The position numbers were made by a program, and so were the translations under genes. From the NCBI GenBank assembly GCA_010093705.1, contig MU006089.1, positions 1,118,455 through 1,182,454 on the forward strand: a stretch of 64,000 nt of DNA, given 5' to 3'. The notes under the pieces are model-generated. The model was not told where the DNA came from. It saw only the letters and a program-made list of their open reading frames with translations, and made no database searches. Numbering within the stretch: position 1 is the stretch's first letter; every line of letters begins with the position of its first letter. Source of the DNA: Patellaria atrata CBS 101060 (Eukaryota; Ascomycota; Dothideomycetes; Patellariales; Patellariaceae). Of the stretch, positions 55,181 to 64,000 are shown in pieces.

Positions 55181-55861
55181 GGCGCAGCTTTCCATTGTTT
55201 GGATGAGGTATTACTGCTCTCGCAATATCGGTTGACGGCACATTTCGATAAATTCCACGTCTCTTAGAAACGGGTTCGACGATACACCATGAATGCATGA
55301 ACAGATAAGCGGACAATGCCAATTTGTACAATTTATACAAATTGCGGGCGTCATGAGGATTGGGTAGGTGGTTATAAGGTATTTGACAGATAGTCACAGA
55401 GTGACATTTATATCAATTTTGAACAATTTGAAGATCCCACATTGGGTGCATTACCGTATTCAATGACTCCCTAATTTGCTTATACACTAATCTGACTTAG
55501 ATAAGGTAGTCATAAACCGCTTCCTACGTCGAAATCCATCTGTCCTCGTGACGTCGCGATTGCCTATGATGGATCGCGCTTTCCCTCCTTGTTGAACACT
55601 TTAACATTTCCATTTTTCTAAACCATCAGCTAGAATTTCAGCTGAAGTACCCCACATAAGATAGCGACACAAATTGCGTCTCTTCTTACCCGTCGTTCCT
55701 AGTTCTAGCTCTCTTTACTCCCTACAACTTCTTCATCAATCCGTCTTCTCGCCCAATATTTACCTACCTTGCAGCCGTCTCATTTCCTTCACTTTCCCCT
55801 TATGCTCTACATCATCTAAAACTGTGTTCGCAAACACGCTTCATTGAGAAATTTCATCGAG
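55181..55861. other. Intergenic, promoter of the trehalose-complex gene
   Basis: A 681-bp tandem spacer. The right 250 bp are strongly pyrimidine-rich (about 55600-55850), consistent with a long 5' untranslated region. No supported coding sequence. Confidence 0.6.
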
Positions 55862-58767
55862 ATGCCCGTCTTCGTGGTTTCGCTGTAGGTTAATCTTTAC
55901 ATCGAGAGTTTAGCATCACTGCTCTATTCATTCATCCATACTTACTTTACTGACCATTTCTCCTCACTTTGGTACAGTTTCTTACCTTATACGGTAGATT
56001 TTCACGATGCAACCCCAAACGAATCAACACCAGCTTCAAAACCGGAAAAGCGTCTACCCCTTCGTAACAGTTCAATTCCAGACCTCAAAAACCTATCCAC
56101 CTTGTTAACTACCCCAACGCCGCCACGGACGCCTGCAGCAACTGCGGACCACATAGAATTTTTCTCGCAATTCCAACCAAGCCCAGCGTCTCATTTCCCA
56201 CAACCCCATGTTCCCCGGTCTCTTATGCGCAGTGATCCACACGTGCCAGAATGGGGGAAAGGCGCAGTGTTCAACCAGCCTCGCTCGAGAGCCGGTCCAA
56301 CACCTCCGGATACTATTCTCGAGGCCGGAAAGGCCCAAGATCTCGCAGAACTGCAGGCACGCGCTATTGCTGGCAGTACAAAACGTTCTAGGCGTCCATC
56401 CGCCCGTGATATCAGGTCCCCTAGAGCAATGAGCAGCGAAAGGAGCCAATGGCAATCGGGATGGAGTGTAGAACCTGCAGTGGAGGGAAATGGTGGGCTA
56501 GCTAACGCGATTAGAGCTGCATCAGAGGCAGGAAGGATTGGGGATACATTCTGGGTGGGTACTATCGGCTTTCCAACAGACGTATTAGAGCAAAGCCAAA
56601 AGGACGAGATACATGAAAAGCTAGAATCCGAATACGAGGCTCTGACTGTGTTCGTCGAAGATAGTGATTTTACTGGTCACTATGTCCATTACTGCAAAAC
56701 CATCTTATGGCCATTATTCCATTATCAAATCCCCGACCACCCTAAGAGCAAGGCATACCAAGACCATTCTTGGAAGTATTATGTTACTGTGAACCAGGCC
56801 TTTGCGGACAAGATTGTAAGAAACTACAAGCGTGGGGATGTTATATGGATTCATGACTACCATCTGTTATTGGCACCTGGAATGGTGCGCAAAAAGCTTC
56901 CTGATGCGCAAATTGGATTCTTTCTCCACGCCGCATTCCCCTCATCCGAGGTGTTTAGATGCCTCGCAATGCGGAAAGAGTTGCTTGATGGTATGCTGGG
57001 GGCGAATCTTGTAGGATTTCAGACCAAAGAATATGCCCACCATTTCCTACAGACCTGTAGCCGTCTCCTTATAGTTGAAACAACCCACGAAGGGGTGCAG
57101 TTAGACCAACGTTTCGTGAACGTTGTATCTCTTCCTATCGGTATCAATCCCGAAGGACTGGGCATAGCCCGTGAGCACCCAAACGTTCTTGACTGGATTC
57201 GAGTCATAGAGGCACGTTACGAAGGGAAACGCCTCATTGTCTGTCGGGATAAGCTAGATAACGTTGGGGGAGTGAGACATAAGCTTCTGGCTTTCGAGTT
57301 ATTCTTAAACAAATACCCGGAATGGAGGGATAAGGTGAGAAATCTCCATCGCTTACAGTACGAAAACTTACCCATCTCGTCAGGTTGTCATGATACAAGT
57401 CGCCACATCTACTACTGAGAACCCAGAGCTTGCAGCTACAGTATCTGACATAGTCACAAGGATCGATTCTACTCATTCGAATCTGGCACATCAACCACTT
57501 ATTTTCCTCAGACAAGATATCCCGTTCTCCCAATACCTGGCGTTACTCTCTGTTGCGGATGCTATCATGATTACTAGTCTTCGTGAAGGGATGAACTTGA
57601 CTGCTCACGAGTACATTTTGTGCCAAGATGGCGCAAGCAGCAAGAAGAGACACGGTCCTCTCATCCTCAGTGAATTTACAGGTAGTGCTTCGATATTTGG
57701 AGGTCAAGAGCTATCTGTCAATCCTTGGGATTTCCACTGGTGTGCGGAAGCGATTAGAATCGCGCTAAGAATGGATTCGGTTGAACGCGAGCGCCGCTAT
57801 ATCAAGTTACGAGACGTAGTAATGGATCGCACAGGCGAGAACTGGTGCACGACGCTATTCGATACACTAGACAAGGTCTACAAGGAACAAAATATGCGCG
57901 ACACTATGTCAATCCCTCGGTTGGCACTTGGTCCGCTGAAGTCAAGTTACAAGGTAGCTGAGAGACGACTCTTTATCCTGGATTTTGAGGGTACTCTTGC
58001 GTCATACAGCATCGACACGAGTCTGCAGCGTGTATTCGACACTCTCAAAGAAATGACGCTGGATGACAAGAACATCGTCTATATCACGAGCGGGAGAAAG
58101 CCCGAAGACCTCGAACGTCTGTTCAACACAGTCCCTGGTCTCGGTATGATCGCAGAAAACGGATGCTTCGTGAAGGAGTCTGATAGCAACACATGGATCC
58201 AATTCCCAGACAGTCAGAAGATGAAGACTTGGAAAGAGAGCGTCAAAGGGATGCTCGACTACTATACACAGCGCATCGAAGGGAGCTACATCGAAGAGCG
58301 CCATTGCTATCTCATATTCCACTACGAGAATGCGAACGACGCTGAGAGTGCCGCGAGGCAGGCGGGCGACTGCGCGAATCATATCAATGACTCCTGCGAG
58401 AACCAGCGGATTCATGCCGTTCCGACGGAGAAAGCGCTCCTTATCGAGCCGGTGGATTGGAGCAAGGGGACCGCTGTTAAGCATGTGTTCAAGAATGCGT
58501 GCCATACGGTACCAGATTTTCTTCTGGTGGCTGGCGATGATAGGGAGGATGAGATCGTCTTTCGGTGGGCGAAGAGGCGTGCTGCGAAGGGGAATGTGAA
58601 GCATGTAACCACTGTTAGTGTGGGGAATAGGAATACTGAGGCTATGGCTACTTTGACTCAAGGAACACCCGGTAAGTGGATTGGAGACATCGACAACCGA
58701 TCACATACTGACTGATTAACCTCCAGGACTCCTTTCGGTTCTCCAGAAGCTGGTGACGGGTACGTAA
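55862..58767 (+). CDS. Trehalose-6-phosphate synthase complex, regulatory subunit (TPS3/TSL1 type)
   Basis: Probable non-catalytic subunit that stabilises or regulates the Tps1-Tps2 trehalose complex. Four exons (55862-55884, 55978-57334, 57384-58671, 58727-58767) give 902 residues. The 23-nt first exon encodes MPVFVVSL and joins to FLPYTVDFHDATPNES. The N-terminal 130 residues are Ser/Pro-rich. A GT20 domain (about residues 140-590) shows WVGTIG, VIWIHDYHLLLAP, HAAFPSSEVFR, GANLVGFQT and SLREGMNL. The catalytic Tps1 segment RLDYIKGV reads KLDNVGGV here, so the key basic residue is gone. In the C-terminal phosphatase domain the HAD motif DxDGT reads DFEGT, so the second Asp is Glu. Both losses fit a regulatory subunit rather than Tps1 or Tps2. 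The last exon gives the conserved-looking end LLSVLQKLVTGT. Confidence 0.88.
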
Positions 58768-60728
58768 AGTGCTGATGCTGTGCTCACCGAAGGGGCGCAA
58801 AAATAAACTGGGACTATGAGGGTCTACATGGGAAGATATGGGAACGGGAAGGTCGAGGATGACTGGACTGAGGTGGTGACTCAGGATGTCCCAAGTAAAT
58901 TCTATGACAATAGCTTAGATGTAGTCTATCAAACAGAAGAAAATGGAATAGTGTACTACAAACGTGATAAGAGAAGTGATGATACCATCTGAACCTTATT
59001 CATTACCATCAACCCAATAAACATTATCCTCTGGATCCAATTCATTTCCTATCCCATGCACAATCCATGACAATTGTCGAATACCGCCCGTTATGATAAG
59101 AAGAGTAGGAATGTCTGTCGATGATTTAGTCCTGCCGATCTACAAGGAAGAAAGGCAGGGTGGAGACGACAATAGGCCCTGCTAAAAGCCCGTAAAGTTT
59201 GATCTTCCACTGATTATGATGAAGTATACCTCGCAGGTCATGGGAAGACGCGGGAGGCAGGCAAATCGTGGTGTTTGAAGCAGATGTCTTCGACGGATTG
59301 GAGAAAATAGAACTCTCTCTCTGTGTGTGTTGGATGTCACTCTACGGAGTGTACCCGTTCAATTTACGATACATCATTTCTGCCCGGGAACGAGGCTAGG
59401 GGGATGACATTGAATATCATTAAGATGTCTTCCGAGGCCGGTACATGCTTTGACTCTCGTGAGCATCGTTGGTGAAGAAATTTGCTCGGTATTTACAGAG
59501 CGGAGGGAGAGAATGAGGGCAACGGTGTCTCATTCATCGTGGAAGAGCATGCTTTGAGCAATTGAGTGTCAATGTAATGAGGAAACCTTACACAACAAGA
59601 AATGTGTGGGTTTGTGTTGGGTTGTGTTCTTTGGGTGGGAGCTTAGTTCTGATGAAGGAAAGTTATTTGACGTCGCTACATCCTCGGGAAAAGTTGTGCC
59701 CCTATTCCTACTCGGTTTCCTATCACGTGCACCTCGCTTCCCGTCCCATCTTTCATCAAACCCTTCGCCTCCCCTTTTCTCACTTTTTCTCTTCACACTT
59801 CATAATCAAGAACGCATAATCAACCACCTTTCCGCTTAATGGGCTGGTCGGTCATATTGGCGTACGAGAACGAACCTTTTAGGAGGCGCTTTTAGGCTTT
59901 GTTGCCGACCGTTTTATCTGGTCTTTATGGCAATTGGAGCCACCTGCGTGCCGCACATTCTGTTATTAGATGCTATAATTCAGCAACTTAGGGATGGAAA
60001 TGGGATGCTGTAATGATTCCGTCTTGCTTGCTAGTACTCAATTGAAATGTACTCAGTCCCCTACAGAGAAAAAACGGTTTTCAACTCGGTGATGGTTGAC
60101 GGATTAAGGAAATATTTCTGTGATAGTTATGTTTGAGTACAGTAGTACGGCCGATATTGTGCCTTTTGAAGTCTCATACACATTCCTATTCATACAAATT
60201 CATATTCAAAATACAAAGCTGTATCAGAATCTCTCGCCACACTCGACCGTTACCATATGACCGTTGAGTAAATTATTTCCGCCTCACGGATGAGTTTTTG
60301 ATCTGATGGATATTGAAGGGGTTGAGGTCTCCCTAAAACGCCACAAAAGCCTTCCGACAACAGTGCACGACCACGTACTTGACTAGTGAGGTAACTTATG
60401 CGGACTGCCAACGCTGGGGTAGTCAGGAGGAGAAGATGTGCTGTACCTCCTTTCTCATAAGTTCACCTTAAGGATATCACTGTCAATACGATCACCTCCT
60501 AACCTCTCAATTGCCGAGCCCGCATCTCCTTCACCGCAAGACGAGCAATGAAGACAAACTGCTGCAGAACCTATTCGAAGTAGTTCGTGACCGTTGCGCT
60601 CTGGAAAGTACCAGTACCTCTCTGGATTGTTCTTATTATCAACTTTCCCCTAGTATACAGGATACCATCGTCGTCCTGTTTGGAATGCGACATTCTCGCC
60701 AGTTGAAACCATCAGCAACAATCGCGAA
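58768..60728. other. Nearly 2-kb gene-free region
   Basis: Lies between two plus-strand genes. A pyrimidine-rich stretch at 59690-59800, with CACGTG at 59725, looks like a transcription-start region but is followed only by an 18-codon frame (59839). GTACAGTAGTAC-like words occur at 60127-60138. The last 200 bp are the likely 5' untranslated region of the ArfGAP gene. Short frames elsewhere lack coding character. A non-coding transcript is possible but not shown. Confidence 0.45.
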
Positions 60729-62950
60729 ATGTCTTCCGGTCTGAACAAACGGCAACAGGCGCGCAACGAGCGCGCACTTCAAGATTTGATCAAAAGCGTC
60801 CCCGGAAACGACCGATGCGCAGATTGCAGTGCGCGGAACCCAGGTATGTACACAGTGAAGTTTTGTACGTGATCCTCAAGCTGATCAGATGTTACTAGGA
60901 TGGGCAAGTTGGAGCGTGAGTCTTCTTCACCACACCAGCCGTACGCCGGCGTCGGCCAATTACGGCAGCTCTGCATAACTTCACTTCCAAGAGAGATCTA
61001 TTTGCTAATAAATTTCTCGGGCAATAGTTGGGCATATTCCTCTGCATGCGCTGCGCTGCACTGCATCGCAAACTCGGCACCCACATATCCAAAGTTAAGT
61101 CGCTGAGTATGGATAGTTGGACGAATGAACAAGTCGAGGTACATATACGCAGCTATCCTGGTTTGTTGTACGCTTCTGACATTATGCCGCATTAGAACAT
61201 GCGGCAGACAGGAAACACTAGCTCAAATCGAAAGTTCAACCCTCAGAACACCCGACCGTCCATACCGATCGATGTTGACGAGGTGGACGGAGCAATGGAA
61301 CGCTTTATCCGGCAAAAGTATGAGCATAACGCGTTATCAGGGGACTCACGACCTTCGACACGGAACAACACGGGAAGCAATAGTTCGGTAGAAGACAAAC
61401 CTCCACCTCTCCCTCCGAAGCCTAGCAAAAAATTTGGAATTGGGTTCCGGGCGGCTTCGTCTACGTTACCCAATCGTAAGACAGACAACTTTAGCCCGCC
61501 GATATCTCCTGGCATAGTCCGGTTCGAGCGAGAATCCTCGCCACCACGAGTTAATAAAGCTTCGAGAGTATTCGGCTCGACTGTAAACAACTCGCAAAAC
61601 ACCGGAGAAGATATGGAGGTCAAATTGCAGACTCTCCTTGAGATGGGATTTCCCGATGAGAAAAGAAACTCTACCGTCCTTAAAGGGTTGAACGGGAACC
61701 TGGACAAGGCAGTAGAAGCCCTTGTGAGATTAGGTGAAGGCCAAGGAAGTCGGCAAACTTCTGGGAACCAAACACCTGCTCCCGCTCCTATATCAAAGAA
61801 TGGTGATATTATTGGCATTACGATTGATCGGAGTAGACCCTCTATGGTGTCGAAAAATCCTTTCGATCGGCTCGACAACGAGAACCCGGCGCCAGCACCA
61901 CCTGTAAAGCAAGAGCTACAACAACAACAGCTGCAAAATCCCACTCCTCTCTACACTCAACATCAAATCCGTAGTTTCAGTCAAGCGTCATCTCCTATTA
62001 ATTCATTCAATCCCTTCCTTCCTCCAATTCCCCAAGGGCAGCCTATGCAGCAACTAGATGCTTCGTTTCAGAGTCTACAGATCGCGCAAAGGCAGCCACA
62101 ACAATTATTTCCCAACAACACAGGAGGCCACGGTTTTCACAATCCGCAAGCTCACAATCCTTTTCTCCAAACTTACACCCCACCGCCCGTTCCTCAAATT
62201 CCAAACAATTTTCAAAGCTCTATACTCTCAAATTCTGCATCCTTCAACTCAACCAATAGTAATCCTTTCTTGAGGCATTCTCAATCACAAAATTTCGTTT
62301 CATCGAACCCTTTTGACCAGCCACAGCAACAGCAGCAAGTTTTCAACAGTCATAGTGCTGTGGCCCAACAGCCGCCTGCAATGTACGGGAGTACACAGCA
62401 ACAGCAGCAGCAGTGGAGTCAGAGTTGGCAGCCCCAAGAGCAACAGACCCCTTTTCAGAATACGAACTATTCTGACGCCAGTCCATTCTCCGGTATTGAG
62501 TCACAGCAGACTTTCAACCAATCCAATCAATCAACCTACTCAACTATACAGTCCCAAGCACCGATCATGAGTGGATCCACGCAGTCGATGACTCCTTTTC
62601 GCAAAGAGTCTATCATGGCTCTGTATAATTACCCCCATCTTGCTCCGCCCAGAGCCACGGATAGTGCCCCAAGTACGCCTGTAGAACCATTCGGAGGCAT
62701 GGGATCAAAGCACCGCAGTGTGACTATGCCCGTTCTTGGTCCTACTAGTAACGGAACCAACCTGATTTCGCAAGCCACCCCTTCTTCTGGGACCTTAAAC
62801 CCTTTCGGCGCTGCAGCAACTATTACCGGGCCTAATGGTACATCAAGACATATGAGTAACGAAAGTGTTGATTTTGCAGGATTGATGAATCAAGCCCGAT
62901 CGCATAGTCCGGACGCATTTGCTGGTTTGAGTGCGAAATATACCCACTAA
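60729..62950 (+). CDS. ArfGAP and UBA-domain protein (Gts1/Age-like)
   Basis: GTPase-activating protein for Arf, likely acting in endocytic or Golgi traffic. Four exons (60729-60843, 60899-60915, 61028-61138, 61196-62950) give 665 residues; the second exon is only 17 nt. The zinc finger is Cys30-x2-Cys33-x16-Cys50-x2-Cys53, with the catalytic Arg58 in [13 protein letters not shown], followed by [13 protein letters not shown] domain covers about residues 221-260 ([31 protein letters not shown]). The C-terminal 350 residues are Gln/Asn/Pro-rich with repeated NPF tripeptides (SNPFLR, SNPFDQ, HNPFLQ), which bind EH domains. ArfGAP-UBA-polyQ order is that of yeast Gts1. The EH protein Pan1, a possible partner type, is also encoded in this window. 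Confidence 0.92.
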
Positions 62951-64000
62951 GTTGTACTGAGTACGAAAATATTCCAACGTAAGCGGACGTTGGCCTTGGC
63001 TACGGTCGTCATTTATGAGTAGGAAACCATTTGGAGTTGAAACACTCGGGTTTAGGCGAGCGCTAGTCAGTTATCCGCCGTTTAAATAATAATGCATTGG
63101 ATGATTGCTGGTTTCTGGATGGACGAAAAGGTCCGAACGTACTCTATACACGAACATTAATAGAAGCGCCCACATCTGCTATAAACGACCCACTGGAATC
63201 AAGCGGCGTGACCGGCAGCAAAGGTGCCCTTGATGCATTCGGTGCACCGGATTCTCGTAGGGGAGGGCAAGTTCCGTGTATATTCAGCTGAGCTGGGTGG
63301 GAGCTGTCATGGGATTGGCAAGGCAGAATGGATGCCTTGGGAGTTAGGTTTACATGTACTTCTATATGAACGTGGCTGTGCGGCTGATGTAACTGGTCGT
63401 ACTAACCTAGTGGAGTTGTTGTTTCTATCCACAAGGAGAATAGATGTTTTGTAATCGCATTTTTATTGAACTAGCGGTCGAATAAAAGCTCTCACCGCTG
63501 TAATTACTTGACTACAGTGATATTTTTTGAATTCAACGTTGACGACGTCGTGATAGGACTTGTAATTTATAGCCTAAAATTGCCCGTAATGCCACGAGGT
63601 TTTGATCCAGGTTGATGGCACCTTATCCTATTTTGGCTAAACGTTTCGATGGAGTAACAAACATCATATCCATCTTCTCAGCCTCACCTCACCATTTCTT
63701 GACAATTCTGTCCTCAAGGCATAAGGCCGAAACCCAACCTTCTACGCGCTCGCCGATGAAAAAATCTTTTCGTGCAACTCCTGCCCAGAGCACCAATTGT
63801 AAATCCTCCTTATTTGACCTATCGTCAATTTCGGAGAGGAGGGACACCCTCTCATGAATTACAGGAAGGAGTCTGCTTTTGTTCTTCAATGGGAATGGGT
63901 ATCAAACCGGCAATCGTACGTTTTTGACTTTAGATCTCTATCTTGATACTTTGAAATATGATCTACATATCTGTCACTGATGCTTATTTTGATGCTGATG
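62951..64000. other. Right end of window, no complete gene
   Basis: Begins with the 3' flank of the ArfGAP gene. Short frames at 63097-63291, 63224-63454 and 63612-63857 match nothing. Near the end, an ATG at about 63887 (MGMGIKPAI) runs into a GTACGT donor-like site, which could be the first exon of a gene continuing beyond the window; this cannot be tested here. Confidence 0.4.

Overview
The window is nuclear DNA of a filamentous ascomycete (Pezizomycotina), most likely a leotiomycete of the Helotiales/Erysiphales type. Genes lie 0.1-3 kb apart on both strands and carry short introns (mostly 46-100 bp, GTRNGT...YAG). The gene set is typical of filamentous fungi: sphingolipid C9-methyltransferase, CYP51, a Dal5-type permease, PAN1 and a TPS3/TSL1-type trehalose subunit. 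The CYP51 N-terminus and residue numbering (Tyr136, Lys147) look leotiomycete. This placement is inferred from remembered family resemblance, not from a search. I see no rRNA, convincing tRNA, CRISPR, transposon or virus-like element.

Layout. 0-6 kb: NAD-dependent glycerol-3-phosphate dehydrogenase, a small GPI-anchored Cys-rich secreted protein, then 3 kb without a convincing gene that holds two hairpin-forming inverted repeats behind a TATA box. 6-16 kb: Dal5-like permease, a zinc-finger protein, Rab geranylgeranyltransferase beta subunit, and a RhoGAP protein whose last coding segment is tandemly repeated past its stop. 17-24 kb: glycogen debranching enzyme and a GliK-like gamma-glutamylcyclotransferase. 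26-30 kb: a 1376-residue protein that may be a Red1/SYCP2-type meiotic axis component. 30-35 kb: two membrane-lipid genes, sphingolipid C9-methyltransferase and CYP51; the CYP51 promoter has a 21-bp tandem repeat. 35-43 kb: PAN1, a small coiled-coil protein, methylthioribose-1-phosphate isomerase and an aldo-keto reductase. 44-49 kb: an unusual gene fusing homoserine kinase to AIR synthetase, divergent from SAICAR synthetase, followed by the PLP-synthase glutaminase. 49-63 kb: a single-pass membrane protein, a large N-myristoylation-motif protein, a trehalose synthase-complex regulatory subunit and an ArfGAP-UBA protein.

The genes are mostly unrelated housekeeping functions. Two neighbourhoods look functionally coherent: the lipid pair (30.8-35.1 kb), and the amino-acid/purine/B6 group (40.9-48.7 kb), where threonine-pathway and purine-pathway activities are joined in one polypeptide and share a short promoter with the next purine gene.

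Splice sites were placed by reading GT/AG borders and checking that reading frames join; every multi-exon total given here is a multiple of three. No transcript evidence was available. Product names rest on motif recognition, not database searches.
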